From Paenibacillus periandrae (lineage in GTDB: Bacteria; Bacillota; Bacilli; Paenibacillales; NBRC-103111): 64,000 bases of DNA. Positions 1 to 8,869 of the stretch are shown here, piece by piece. The position numbers were made by a program, and so were the translations under genes. The DNA lies in contig NZ_JAJNMU010000015.1 of assembly GCF_022458865.1 (NCBI RefSeq), positions 1-64,000 of the forward strand, in the 5' to 3' direction. Position 1 is the first letter of the stretch. The number at the start of each line of letters is the position of its first letter. Below the pieces are notes generated by a model, which did no database searches, had not been told where the DNA came from, and saw only the letters and a program-made list of their open reading frames with translations.

Positions 1-80
1 CGATGAGGTAGATAGGTTCGGGGTGGAAGTGCCGCAAGGTATGGAGCTGACGAATACTAATCGGTCGAGGGCTTATCCAA
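1..80 (+). rRNA. rrl: 23S rRNA, 3' end (partial)
   Basis: Only the last ~80 nt of a 23S rRNA gene are in the window. The stretch around positions 50-80 (GACGAATACTAATCGGTCGA followed by GGGCTTATCC) is the conserved 3' terminus that pairs with the 5' end of 23S rRNA in Firmicutes. The 3' boundary is set by similarity to the Bacillus terminus and may be off by a few bases. A 5S gene and a tRNA cluster follow, the usual rrn operon order. Confidence 0.92.
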
Positions 81-213
81 GAAAGAGTCTTGCAAGCGAA
101 AGCGAGTGAGACGCGCTGCTCAAGCGTAATGCGTAAGTTTCGGATCTAGTTTTCAGGGTGCAAACCTTGAGCTGCCTGTCCTTTTCGAAGACGTATAACT
201 TCGAAAAATCCCG

Positions 214-330
214 TTTGGTGACGATGGCGAAGGGGAACCACGCGTTCCCATCTCGAACACGACCGTTAAGCCCTTCAGCGCCAATGGTACTTGAACCGCA
301 GGGTTCTGGGAGAGTAGGACGTCGCCAAGC
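214..330 (+). rRNA. rrf: 5S rRNA
   Basis: Full-length 5S rRNA gene of about 117 nt. The conserved loop CCCATCTCGAACACG, the segment GTTAAGCCCTTCAGCGCC and the 3' part GAGAGTAGGACGTCGCCAAG are all recognisable. The terminal stem pairs TTGGTGACG with CGTCGCCAA. It lies ~130 bp after the 23S end and 7 bp before the first tRNA, so it is probably cotranscribed with them. Confidence 0.95.
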
Positions 331-337
331 TTAATAT

Positions 338-413
338 TCCCTGATAGCTCAGTTGGTAGAGCACTCGACTGTTAATCGAGTTGTCACAGGTTCGAGTCCT
401 GTTCGGGGAGCCA
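338..413 (+). tRNA. tRNA-Asn (GTT)
   Basis: Cloverleaf with acceptor pairing of 338-344 to 403-409, anticodon loop CTGTTAA (anticodon GTT), TTCGAGTC T-loop and encoded CCA at 411-413. First of eleven tRNAs. Confidence 0.97.
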
Positions 414-416
414 CTT

Positions 417-492
417 GCTTCCATAGCTCAGTCGGTAGAGTGCATCCATGGTAAGGATGAGGTCACCGGTTCGATTCCGGTTGGAAGCTCCA
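417..492 (+). tRNA. tRNA-Thr (GGT)
   Basis: Acceptor GCTTCCA pairs with TGGAAGC; anticodon arm CATCC-ATGGTAA-GGATG gives anticodon GGT; CCA encoded. It is 3 bp after tRNA-Asn. Confidence 0.96.
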
Positions 493-498
493 GTGTAA

Positions 499-573
499 GG
501 CCCGTTGGTCAAGTGGTTAAGACACCTCCCTTTCACGGAGGTAACAGGGGTTCGAGTCCCCTACGGGTCACCA
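499..573 (+). tRNA. tRNA-Glu (TTC)
   Basis: Acceptor stem 499-505 pairs with 563-569 (one G-T pair); anticodon loop CTTTCAC gives TTC; CCA at 571-573. Confidence 0.96.
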
Positions 574-631
574 TATTATTAATTTCATAATATTGGACGC
601 ATTATTCAGCCTTGAGCATAGCGTTCACTAA

Positions 632-707
<76 letters not shown>

Positions 708-724
708 GATTTAACTTCGATTAT

Positions 725-799
725 TGGGGATTAGCCAAGCGGTAAGGCAACGGACTTTGACTCCGTCATCCCTAGGTTCGAATCCTAGATCCCCAGCCA
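725..799 (+). tRNA. tRNA-Gln (TTG)
   Basis: Acceptor TGGGGAT pairs with ATCCCCA; anticodon arm ACGGA-CTTTGAC-TCCGT gives TTG; CCA encoded. Confidence 0.95.
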
Positions 800-805
800 T
801 AGTAT

Positions 806-881
806 GAGACATTAGCTCAGCTGGTAGAGCACCTGACTTTTAATCAGGGTGTCGTAGGTTCGAATCCTACATGTCTCACCA
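806..881 (+). tRNA. tRNA-Lys (TTT)
   Basis: Acceptor GAGACAT pairs with ATGTCTC; anticodon arm CCTGA-CTTTTAA-TCAGG gives TTT; CCA encoded. Confidence 0.96.
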
Positions 882-893
882 TTAATAGAATGC

Positions 894-973
894 GCGCGTA
901 TGGCGGAATTGGCAGACGCACTAGACTTAGGATCTAGCGGGCGACCGTGGGGGTTCAAGTCCCTCTACGCGCA
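894..973 (+). tRNA. tRNA-Leu (TAG), CCA not encoded
   Basis: Class II tRNA with an extended variable arm. Acceptor 894-900 pairs perfectly with 966-972 and the anticodon loop CTTAGGA gives TAG. The sequence after the discriminator A973 is GTATTTT, so the 3' CCA must be added post-transcriptionally, unlike the other ten tRNAs here. Confidence 0.93.
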
Positions 974-980
974 GTATTTT

Positions 981-1055
981 GCGGAAGTGGCTCAGCGGTA
1001 GAGCATCGCCTTGCCAAGGCGAGGGTCGCGGGTTCGATTCCCGTCTTCCGCTCCA
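981..1055 (+). tRNA. tRNA-Gly (GCC)
   Basis: Acceptor GCGGAAG pairs with CTTCCGC; anticodon arm TCGCC-TTGCCAA-GGCGA gives GCC; CCA encoded. Confidence 0.96.
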
Positions 1056-1070
1056 TTAATAACTTGATAG

Positions 1071-1147
1071 GCGCCCTTAGCTCAGCTGGATAGAGCGTTT
1101 GACTACGAATCAAAAGGCCGGGAGTTCGAATCTCTCAGGGCGCGCCA
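1071..1147 (+). tRNA. tRNA-Arg (ACG)
   Basis: 77 nt. Acceptor GCGCCCT pairs with AGGGCGC; anticodon arm TTTGA-CTACGAA-TCAAA gives ACG; CCA encoded. Confidence 0.96.
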
Positions 1148-1165
1148 TTTAGTTTATTATACCAT

Positions 1166-1242
1166 CGGGACGTAGCTCAGCTTGGTAGAGCACCTGGTTT
1201 GGGACCAGGGGGTCGCATGTTCAAATCGTGTCGTCCCGACCA
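1166..1242 (+). tRNA. tRNA-Pro (TGG)
   Basis: Acceptor CGGGACG pairs with CGTCCCG; anticodon arm CCTGG-TTTGGGA-CCAGG gives TGG; CCA encoded. Confidence 0.96.
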
Positions 1243-1274
1243 TTATTTTTTGAATCATCTTGAGTTTTACGTAA

Positions 1275-1348
1275 GCGGGTGTAGTTCAATGGTAGAACTT
1301 CAGCCTTCCAAGCTGATAGCGTGGGTTCGATTCCCATCACCCGCTCCA
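1275..1348 (+). tRNA. tRNA-Gly (TCC)
   Basis: Acceptor GCGGGTG pairs with CACCCGC; anticodon arm TCAGC-CTTCCAA-GCTGA gives TCC; CCA encoded. Last tRNA before the terminator of the rrn/tRNA unit. Confidence 0.96.
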
Positions 1349-1362
1349 TATTTAATGACAAT

Positions 1363-1390
1363 AAGACCCAGCGGGTCTTTTTTTATTTTC
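1363..1390 (+). terminator. Intrinsic terminator of the rRNA/tRNA operon
   Basis: Stem AAGACCC / GGGTCTT with a 3-nt loop, followed directly by a run of T. It lies 15 bp after the last tRNA. Confidence 0.85.
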
Positions 1391-1497
1391 TCTATAAATA
1401 AACTATATATCAGCGTACTGTTGTGTTAAAATACTCATTATGGTCTAAGACATTACAAAGAAAATTGCTATGTAAAGCAAGCCTCAGGAGGGGAACC

Positions 1498-4287
1498 ATG
1501 TCGGATTCAAACAGTTCGATCAACAAAAATACTGCGAATAACCTGCTGCGTAGAGATGTCCGATTTCTCGGACATATTTTAGGTGAAGTTCTGGTTCATC
1601 AAGGCGGCAATGAATTACTTGCCATAGTCGAGAATATTAGAGAAATGAGTAAAAATCTGCGTGCTCAATATTCTACGGAGATGTATGACGAATTTAAAGA
1701 AACGATCACTTCACTGGCACCGGAAAATAGACATCAGGTGATCCGGGCTTTTGCGATTTATTTTCAACTGATTAATATTGCTGAGCAGAATCACCGTATT
1801 CGCAGAAAACGTGATTACGAGCGTTCGGCTGGTGAAAATGTACAGCCTGGATCGATTGAAGATGTGGTACGCGATCTCAAGAATCAACAGATTAACGCAG
1901 CTGAAGTACAGGAAATGCTGCAAGGTATTTCGTTGGAGCTGGTTATGACGGCGCATCCTACAGAAGCAACAAGACGTGCCGTATTGGATATTCATCAACG
2001 CATTGCCAATCAAGTGATGGAATTGGACAACCCTAATTTGACCTTCCGGGAACGGGAGCAGCTTCGGGATAAGCTCATGGGTGAGGTTATTACTCTATGG
2101 CAGACGGACGAGCTGAGAGATCGTAAGCCAACGGTTATCGATGAGGTGCACAATGGATTGTACTACTTCGATGAAACGTTGTTTGACGTGCTTCCAGAGG
2201 TGTATCAGGAGCTGGAGCGTTGTCTGCAAATTTATTACCCTGAAGAATCCTGGCATGCGCCTATCTATATGAAATTCGGTTCATGGATTGGCGGAGATCG
2301 TGATGGTAACCCGTCGGTAACTTCCAAGGTGACCTGGGAAACACTTACGCTTCACCGCAAGCTAGCCCTTCAAAAATACGATGAGCTGTTGAATGAGTTC
2401 ACCACACATTTAAGCTTTAGTAAAAATATCGTAGAGGTTACTCAGGAATTGCTCGATTCGATTCAGGTGGATCGTGAGCATCTGGATCTGCGCAATCATG
2501 AAGTATGGCGCAATGAAAAAGAACCATATCGCATCAAAATTGTCTATATGCTCCAAAAAATCCGTAATGCTGCGGATTCATCCATTAATAATTTGCAAAA
2601 ATATAATTCGCCTGATGAGTTTCTTGCGGATTTAAAAATTATTGACCGCAGCTTGCGTAATCATTTTGCCGATTTCATTGCTGATGATTATGTCGTTAAA
2701 TTGATCCGTCAGGTTGAATTGTTCGGGTTCCACTTGGCTTCACTGGATATTAGACAGCATAGTAAAGAGCATGAAGCAGCAATGACAGAAATCTTAGCTA
2801 AAATGAGCATTTGTCCGGATTATTCGGCGCTTGCTGAGGAAGATAAGATCAAGCTGCTGAGCGGTTTATTAACGGAACCAAGACCGATTACTACGCCATA
2901 CATGGACTATTCAGAATCAACTCAGGAATGTTTGAATGTATACCGCGTTGTGAAGCAAGCGCAGCAGGAGTTTGGTGTGAACTGTGTGTCCAGCTATTTG
3001 ATCAGTATGGCAGAGGCTGCCAGTGATTTGCTGGAGGTACTTGTGTTCGGTAAAGAAGCTGGCTTATACCGTCAGGAAGCCGATGGTTCTGTGACATGCA
3101 CGCTGCAGTCCGTACCGCTGTTTGAAACGATTGATGATTTGCATGCTGCGCCTGATATTATGAGGACGTTGTACCAAATCCCGGCATATCGGAACAGCCT
3201 GGTTAGCACGAATCACTTACAGGAAATCATGCTGGGCTATTCCGACAGCAATAAAGACGGCGGTGTGATTACAGCGAACTGGGAATTGAGAGTGGCATTG
3301 CGCTCGATTACAGAGGCCGCGTCTGAGAATGGCGTGAAGCTGAAGTTTTTCCATGGCCGCGGCGGTGCGCTCGGACGTGGGGGAATGCCATTGAACCGCA
3401 GTATTCTGGCACAACCAGCCGATACGATTGGTGGAGGCATTAAGATAACGGAGCAAGGCGAGGTATTATCGTCCCGTTATTCCATGAAGGGCATAGCTTA
3501 TCGCAGCTTGGAGCAAGCAACCTCTGCATTGCTCATTGCAGCACTGAATGCTCGTAATCCACAGACTGAAGAGTCTGAGGAGCAGTGGGAAACAATTATG
3601 CGCGATATTTCGGAAAAAGCGCAGACGAAGTATCAAGACCTGATTTTCCGTGACCCGGATTTCCTGACCTTCTTTAAAGAGTCTACACCACTTCCGGAGC
3701 TTGGTGAGCTAAATATCGGCTCCCGTCCATCGAAGCGTAAAAATAGTGATCGATTTGAAGATCTTCGTGCCATTCCTTGGGTATTTGCCTGGACACAAAG
3801 CCGTTATTTGCTTCCAGCTTGGTATGCGGCCGGTACAGGTCTGTACAGCTTTTACCAGGATAAAGCAGAGAACTTGACGATTATGAAAAATATGTACGAA
3901 AATTGGTCGTTCTTCCGCTCCTTGATTGATAATCTGCAAATGGCAATGGCCAAAGCAGATTTGTTGATTGCTAAGGAGTATGGCAGTATGATCAAGGATG
4001 CTGCTATTGCTGAGCGTATTTTTAATGAAATCAAGGAAGAATACGAAAAGACGTCTGATTTGATTTTGAAGATTAGCGGTCAGCAAGAAATTTTGGATAA
4101 TGTGCCGGTCATTCAAGAATCAATCCGACTTCGTAACCCTTACGTAGATCCGTTAAGCTATTTGCAGGTTCAACTCGTAACTGAGCTGAGGGCCGAAAGA
4201 GAACGCGACGAGGACGATACGCTGCTCATACGCGAAGTATTGTTAACGATTAACGGCATCGCTGCAGGACTACGGAATACTGGCTGA
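1498..4287 (+). CDS. ppc: Phosphoenolpyruvate carboxylase
   Basis: Cytosolic enzyme that carboxylates phosphoenolpyruvate with bicarbonate to oxaloacetate, refilling the TCA cycle. The ATG at 1498 is preceded by AGGAGG with good spacing and gives 929 residues, a usual length; an upstream in-frame start would add 25 residues of unlikely sequence. Family signatures are clear: the active-site segment VMTAHPTEATRR near residue 155, GGDRDGNP near residue 265, the GYSDSNKDGG segment near residue 580, FHGRGGALGRGG near residue 620 and the C-terminal RNTG end. It is a single-gene unit with a terminator behind it. The identification is secure; allosteric behaviour cannot be read from sequence. Confidence 0.97.
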   Translation: MSDSNSSINKNTANNLLRRDVRFLGHILGEVLVHQGGNELLAIVENIREMSKNLRAQYSTEMYDEFKETITSLAPENRHQVIRAFAIYFQLINIAEQNHRIRRKRDYERSAGENVQPGSIEDVVRDLKNQQINAAEVQEMLQGISLELVMTAHPTEATRRAVLDIHQRIANQVMELDNPNLTFREREQLRDKLMGEVITLWQTDELRDRKPTVIDEVHNGLYYFDETLFDVLPEVYQELERCLQIYYPEESWHAPIYMKFGSWIGGDRDGNPSVTSKVTWETLTLHRKLALQKYDELLNEFTTHLSFSKNIVEVTQELLDSIQVDREHLDLRNHEVWRNEKEPYRIKIVYMLQKIRNAADSSINNLQKYNSPDEFLADLKIIDRSLRNHFADFIADDYVVKLIRQVELFGFHLASLDIRQHSKEHEAAMTEILAKMSICPDYSALAEEDKIKLLSGLLTEPRPITTPYMDYSESTQECLNVYRVVKQAQQEFGVNCVSSYLISMAEAASDLLEVLVFGKEAGLYRQEADGSVTCTLQSVPLFETIDDLHAAPDIMRTLYQIPAYRNSLVSTNHLQEIMLGYSDSNKDGGVITANWELRVALRSITEAASENGVKLKFFHGRGGALGRGGMPLNRSILAQPADTIGGGIKITEQGEVLSSRYSMKGIAYRSLEQATSALLIAALNARNPQTEESEEQWETIMRDISEKAQTKYQDLIFRDPDFLTFFKESTPLPELGELNIGSRPSKRKNSDRFEDLRAIPWVFAWTQSRYLLPAWYAAGTGLYSFYQDKAENLTIMKNMYENWSFFRSLIDNLQMAMAKADLLIAKEYGSMIKDAAIAERIFNEIKEEYEKTSDLILKISGQQEILDNVPVIQESIRLRNPYVDPLSYLQVQLVTELRAERERDEDDTLLIREVLLTINGIAAGLRNTG

Positions 4288-4366
4288 TCTACGATTAGTC
4301 GGGATTACGATAGGATAAGCGGTAGGCAAGCTATAACAAACATCATTTATCGTCTGCTCATTGTAG

Positions 4367-4404
4367 AGTCAGGTAGCCTGAGATTGAGCTGCCTGGCTTT
4401 TTTT
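4367..4404 (+). terminator. Intrinsic terminator after ppc
   Basis: AGTCAGGTAGC pairs (with G-T pairs) with GCTGCCTGGCT, followed by seven T. It is 80 bp after the ppc stop codon. Confidence 0.85.
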
Positions 4405-4450
4405 GAGTCGTGCTGGCAGCTTTTCAGGTAAACGCAAGGAGGATTAAGGC

Positions 4451-5327
4451 TTGAATTCAAGATGGTTTGCAATTGTGCTGGTCATCGTAGGGGCTTCAAG
4501 CTACGGAATTTTGTCTCCGCTTATTAAATGGCATATCATGACGGTTGGAATGAGTTTCAGATTACAGCGAGTCAAATGACGGCAGGTGCGGCTTTATTAT
4601 GGCTGCTCGTGCTGCTTCAGCGACAAGCATGGGGAAATCCATTCAAGGGTTCATGGATCAAGCTCTCGTTAGTTGGCATGTTTGGTTTGACGGCTTCAAC
4701 ACTTCTCTATAACACAGCTTTGTCGGAAATGGATGCAACGGTTGCCATCGTCCTATTATTTCAGTTTACCTGGATAACGATCTTAATGGATTCGATAGCC
4801 AATCGTAAATGGCCGGAACGTAATCAGTGGATAGCCGTAATGATGATTATGTTAGGGACGTTATGTGCTGTGGAGTCCTTCGAGGCGGACTGGAGCCGAT
4901 TCACTTATTTAGGTATTATTTGCGGGATCGGAGCTGCACTGACTTACGGCTTCTTCCTATTCATGGCTGGCAGGATGGAGACACACCTGCACCCTTTTAT
5001 GAAATCGGCTGTTATGATTACCGGCTCACTACCTTTATTGTACCTGATTTATCCACCAGTAGTCTTTTTTCAAACTGGAGGAGGGTCATTACTATTATGG
5101 GGATTGGGGCTGGGCGGATTGGGTCAAGCACTGCCTACGATTGCATTTATGGTAGGAATACCACGGATAGGAAGTACCTTGCAGCGATGCTTGGAGCTAT
5201 CGAATTACCTGTCGGTATTGTGGCTTCACTGTTCTTTTTGAATGAAGCTGTACATGGTGTACAATGGTTTGGTATGCTCTTAATATTGACAGGAATTGTA
5301 GTAGCCGAGAAACGCAAAGTGTCCTGA
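4451..5327 (+). pseudogene. EamA/DMT-family exporter, split by two -1 frameshifts
   Basis: Membrane transporter of the drug/metabolite (EamA, RhaT-like) family, normally about ten helices and ~295 residues. The start is a TTG at 4451 with AAGGAGG 7-8 bp upstream, and the first helix reads WFAIVLVIVGASSYGILSP. Coding then jumps frame twice. Near 4529 the product continues as AYHDGWNEFQITASQ in a second frame. Near 5170-5185 it continues as LAAMLGAIELPVGIVASLFF in a third frame and ends at 5327. Each jump is explained by one missing base (AAA|TG and TTG|CA). Both halves otherwise look well conserved, so this is either a recently inactivated gene or two indel errors in the assembly. Substrate unknown. 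Confidence 0.8.
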
Positions 5328-5390
5328 AGATTCCGGAATCAAGCGCATGAACGATGTAGGTTGTGGATCGGAAGTTTGGAGGAATGTCGG

Positions 5391-5957
5391 TTGGAGCAGA
5401 TGGATGTGAGGCTCGCCAAATTAGCTCGTAAGGGAGACAGAGCTGCTTTTGCCGAGCTGGTGGAGCTATATAAGGATAAAATTTTCCATCTTGCCTACAG
5501 AATGCTGCATAGCAGACATGAGGCAGAGGAAATTGTGCAGGAAACATTCCTTAGGGTGTTTACCAACCTCGACAGGTATGATGAGTTTCAAAAGTTTTCG
5601 ACATGGATCTACAGGATCGGAACGAATCTTTGTATCGATCGTCTCCGCAAACGTAAAGCCACTTACTCCCTGGATGCCGAGATGAAGGATGGTGAAGGTA
5701 CCGATTGGTATTCAACGCTGCCCAGTCTTGAGGATACACCTGATGAACAGGTTGTATTATCCGAGACACAAACGGAAATTCGTAAATCGATAGATTCTTT
5801 GCCGGAGAAATACAAATCGGTTGTGATTTTGCGGTATTTGCAGGACTTGTCGCTTCAGGAGATCAGTGATGTATTGTCCATGCCAGTGACAACAATCAAA
5901 ACACGTCTACATCGGGGTCGGGAATTTTTGAGGAAAAAGTTGGAACGGGTTTTGTAA
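5391..5957 (+). CDS. sigW: ECF sigma factor SigW
   Basis: Extracytoplasmic-function sigma factor directing genes for envelope stress and antimicrobial resistance. TTG at 5391 with GGAGG 8 bp upstream gives 188 residues, matching the family. Sigma region 2 (AEEIVQETFLRVFTNLDRYD, then FSTWIYRIGTNLCIDRLRK) and region 4 (SLQEISDVLSMPVTTIKTRL) are intact. It is followed by its anti-sigma factor and then by cdaA-cdaR-glmM, the order known from Bacillus and Paenibacillus. A start at 5361 would add ten residues with no ribosome binding site. Confidence 0.93.
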   Translation: MEQMDVRLAKLARKGDRAAFAELVELYKDKIFHLAYRMLHSRHEAEEIVQETFLRVFTNLDRYDEFQKFSTWIYRIGTNLCIDRLRKRKATYSLDAEMKDGEGTDWYSTLPSLEDTPDEQVVLSETQTEIRKSIDSLPEKYKSVVILRYLQDLSLQEISDVLSMPVTTIKTRLHRGREFLRKKLERVL

Positions 5958-5966
5958 ACTTATTTT

Positions 5967-5992
5967 TGAAACATCTTGCACGTTTTTACGTA
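5967..5992 (+). promoter_or_regulatory. Sigma-W-type promoter between sigW and rsiW
   Basis: TGAAAC at 5967-5972, a 16-bp spacer, then CGTA at 5989-5992, which matches the sigma-W consensus TGAAAC-N16-CGTA. It begins 9 bp after the sigW stop and lies 44 bp upstream of the rsiW start, so it would boost rsiW (and perhaps downstream genes) rather than sigW itself. Confidence 0.7.
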
Positions 5993-6036
5993 TGTATTAC
6001 ACAAGTAACTATGTAAACGGAAAGGAGTGGCTCGCT

Positions 6037-6648
6037 ATGGATTGCAAGGAAGCCCTCCCTTTGATACATGAATATATGGACGGCAGTCTTAAGGGTCCGG
6101 AAGCTTTGGAGCTTAAGGAGCATCTGCTGACCTGTCCAACCTGTAAGATGCGGCTCCAGCATTTGGAGCGAGTCGAGGCTCTTATTCAGTCTTGGCCCCG
6201 CGTAGAGGCCTCTGCCGGACTAACGGAAAGGATCATGGCAGCTTTACCTCCGATGAAGCAAAGAAGCCTCTGGAGGCAGTGGATACGGAATCATCCGGGT
6301 ATCTCAGTGGCTGCTGTATTCGTACTTGTGATGACTGGTAGCTTCATGTCGATGTGGAATGAGAACTCGGAGCTTATCGTGAAAGGTACGGATCTTCAAT
6401 CCGTTGTCATCCAGGGTAATACCGTATATGTACCTGTTGGGAAGAAGGTTGCAGGCAATATTATGGTCGAAAACGGCAAGCTGCAGGTAGATGGGGATAT
6501 TGAAGGGGATATTGTTGTTGTTCAAGGATCAGTCATTCTCGCTTCAACGGCTCATATTTCGGGTCAAATTACACAAATAGATGAAGCCTTTGGCTGGTTA
6601 TGGTTTAAAATGAACGGTTTGGCATCCAAGATATCACAGGTCAAATAG
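6037..6648 (+). CDS. rsiW: Anti-sigma-W factor RsiW
   Basis: Membrane-bound anti-sigma factor that holds SigW inactive until regulated proteolysis. The chosen ATG (6037) has AAAGGAG 10 bp upstream; 203 residues. The N-terminus carries a zinc-binding anti-sigma (ZAS/zf-HC2) motif with H29, C33 and C36. One transmembrane helix follows at about residues 87-106 (ISVAAVFVLVMTGSFMSM). The extracellular part contains a bactofilin-like repetitive stretch (IVVVQGSVILASTAHISGQI). Its position directly after sigW and its architecture support the assignment; its own sigma-W-type promoter lies just upstream. Confidence 0.9.
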   Translation: MDCKEALPLIHEYMDGSLKGPEALELKEHLLTCPTCKMRLQHLERVEALIQSWPRVEASAGLTERIMAALPPMKQRSLWRQWIRNHPGISVAAVFVLVMTGSFMSMWNENSELIVKGTDLQSVVIQGNTVYVPVGKKVAGNIMVENGKLQVDGDIEGDIVVVQGSVILASTAHISGQITQIDEAFGWLWFKMNGLASKISQVK

Positions 6649-6665
6649 GACATATGGATCATTTC

Positions 6666-6707
6666 AAAAATCCTTCCTTAAAGATATCTTGAAAGGGAGG
6701 ATTTTTC
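6666..6707 (+). terminator. Intrinsic terminator after rsiW
   Basis: AAAAATCCTTCC pairs with GGGAGGATTTTT around a 17-nt loop. It begins 17 bp after the rsiW stop, separating sigW-rsiW from cdaA at least partly. Confidence 0.75.
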
Positions 6708-6788
6708 CTCATATTATGGTATGATTTAAGGATCATCAAAAAACATTCAAGAAACAATCAAGCCGCGTGTCGTTTGGGGGCAGATACG

Positions 6789-7595
6789 ATGGACTATATA
6801 ACAGCCATCAACATAAAAGATATTATAGATATACTCATTGTAAGCTACGTCATATATAAGCTGATTTTACTTGTTCGTGGAACAAGGGCGATTCAACTGT
6901 TAAAAGGGATCTTTGTCGTTGTTGTGACTTGGGCACTGAGTACCTGGTTCAAGCTGAGCACGCTTCAATGGATGATGAATCAGATGTTTACCTTCGGGGT
7001 ACTGGCGGTCATTATCATATTTCAGCCGGAACTGCGTCGCGCATTGGAGCAGCTGGGTCGGGGCGCACTGTTCAGCCGGACACCTACAGAGACAGACAAC
7101 GAATTGAATAAGCGGGTCGGCGAGGTCATCAAGGCTGTAGATTATTTGGCTCGCCGTAAAATTGGGGCCATTATCGTTTTTGAGCGGGAAACCGGTTTAA
7201 ATGACTACATTGAGTCTGGAATTGCTATTGAGTCGCATATCAGCTCGGAGCTGCTAATTAATATATTCATACCGAATACCCCTTTGCATGATGGGGCGGT
7301 TCTCGTGCGCAACAATCGTTTGATGGCTGCGGGATGTTACCTGCCGCTGTCGGAGAATCCTTTTATAAGCAAGGAGCTGGGTACCCGACATCGGGCGGCG
7401 ATTGGGATGAGTGAGGTATCGGACGCTGTATGTGTGATTGTATCGGAGGAAACCGGTCAAATTTCACTGGCGCTCAACGGTCATATTATTCGTGATATTA
7501 AGGAAGAAGCCCTGCTTTCCAAGCTTTTTGAAGAGCTGAAAAACAAGAACAAAACCAAGGAAAAAAACTCCATTTGGAAATGGAGGTTTTGGTAA
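6789..7595 (+). CDS. cdaA: Diadenylate cyclase CdaA
   Basis: Membrane enzyme that makes the second messenger c-di-AMP from two ATP. ATG at 6789 has a GGGGG element 8 bp upstream; 268 residues. There are three N-terminal membrane segments (roughly residues 10-80), then a DAC domain with both catalytic motifs: DGA in TPLHDGAVLVRN (about residue 167) and RHR in LGTRHRAAIG (about residue 200). The next gene, cdaR, starts 1 bp after its stop, and glmM and glmS follow. This cda-glm cluster is conserved in Firmicutes, where CdaR and GlmM bind and modulate CdaA. Confidence 0.96.
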   Translation: MDYITAINIKDIIDILIVSYVIYKLILLVRGTRAIQLLKGIFVVVVTWALSTWFKLSTLQWMMNQMFTFGVLAVIIIFQPELRRALEQLGRGALFSRTPTETDNELNKRVGEVIKAVDYLARRKIGAIIVFERETGLNDYIESGIAIESHISSELLINIFIPNTPLHDGAVLVRNNRLMAAGCYLPLSENPFISKELGTRHRAAIGMSEVSDAVCVIVSEETGQISLALNGHIIRDIKEEALLSKLFEELKNKNKTKEKNSIWKWRFW

Positions 7596-7596
7596 T

Positions 7597-8829
7597 ATGG
7601 ATCGTTGGCTGCGTAATACAAATGTAGTAAAAATTTTGGCGCTTGTTATCGGTATTTTATTATGGGCTGTGGTACATATGGAAGATAACACCTTGCCAGG
7701 AACGAGTAATAATGGGGTAAGGGAAGAGCAAATTTCCAATGTAACGGTAACGCCTAAATACGATAGTAACCAATTTTATGTGCAAACGATGGACCCTGCC
7801 GAGGTTATTGTGACATTAAGCGGCAAGGAAGCAGCTTTGAAAAAGGCAATGCTCAGCAAATATTCGGTAGAGGTCGATTTGACGAATTTGGGTAAGGGAG
7901 AGCGGATTGTTCCTTTGACTCCCGTTGGTTTTCCAAGCGGTGTTACGGTGAGGGTCAGTCCTTCAAACGCCAAGGTTGTCATCGATGAGAAGTCCAATAA
8001 GCAGATGCCGGTAACGATTAATGTAACAGGGATGCCTGCTGTGGGTTTGAAGGCGGGGCAGCCTATCGTGAAACCGAATAAAGTGACAGTGACGCTCCCC
8101 AGTGGTAGTATAGATGCTGTAGAATCGGTCAGAGCCGAAGTGAATGTAGAGAAAGCACAGTCCGCTGTGTCGAATAAAGCCAAGTTGGTCGCTTACGACA
8201 AAACAGGCAAAACGATGGAGTTAGCTACCATCAATCCGGCTGTTGTCGAGGTGGAGGTTCCGATTACAAGTCCATTTACGACGGTGCCCCTGCAGCTGAA
8301 GCTGTCAGGTGAGCCTCCCAAAGGATTCAGTGTTGCTTCTCTGGTGCAAAACGTAGACAAAGTAACGGTATTCGGGACACAGGATGTATTGAACCGTTTG
8401 GAGTTTTATGAGGGCCCTAATATTAATCTCGCTGACTTGAAGGAAGAAAAGGAATACACGTTGAATCTGGATATTCCGCTGCGGAACAAGGCGACACAGC
8501 TGGACCCCGCCAAGGTAGAGGTGAAGATCAATATTGTAGCATCTGCTACCAAGACCCTTGAGCAGGTGCCGCTGTCCATCATTGGTCAAAATGATGGGTT
8601 TGATACGAAGGTTGTGCTTCCCGAAACGGGTAAAATTAATTTTGTTGCTGAAGGTGCACCCGCTATATTGGATAAGGTGAAGGTGCAGGATGTTCAGGCC
8701 ATTCTCGATGTGAGCAATATGCCTCCTGGCCGCTATGAAATCCCTGTAAGCTGGAACCTGCCTACGTTTATCAAAAAGAGTACACCGCAGGATTTTAAAG
8801 CTACAGTCGAAATCAGTGCAAAAAAATAA
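7597..8829 (+). CDS. cdaR: CdaA regulator CdaR (YbbR-domain protein)
   Basis: 410 residues with one N-terminal membrane anchor (ILALVIGILLWAVVHM, about residues 13-28) and an extracytoplasmic part of repeated YbbR domains, each recognisable from spaced V-x-V-x strands. In Firmicutes it binds CdaA in the membrane and tunes c-di-AMP synthesis. It starts 1 bp after cdaA with a GGAGG inside the cdaA 3' end, indicating translational coupling. Length and architecture are normal. Confidence 0.93.
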   Translation: MDRWLRNTNVVKILALVIGILLWAVVHMEDNTLPGTSNNGVREEQISNVTVTPKYDSNQFYVQTMDPAEVIVTLSGKEAALKKAMLSKYSVEVDLTNLGKGERIVPLTPVGFPSGVTVRVSPSNAKVVIDEKSNKQMPVTINVTGMPAVGLKAGQPIVKPNKVTVTLPSGSIDAVESVRAEVNVEKAQSAVSNKAKLVAYDKTGKTMELATINPAVVEVEVPITSPFTTVPLQLKLSGEPPKGFSVASLVQNVDKVTVFGTQDVLNRLEFYEGPNINLADLKEEKEYTLNLDIPLRNKATQLDPAKVEVKINIVASATKTLEQVPLSIIGQNDGFDTKVVLPETGKINFVAEGAPAILDKVKVQDVQAILDVSNMPPGRYEIPVSWNLPTFIKKSTPQDFKATVEISAKK

Positions 8830-8869
8830 CAGATGTCGCAAAATGATAATTGAAGGAGATAACAAATAA

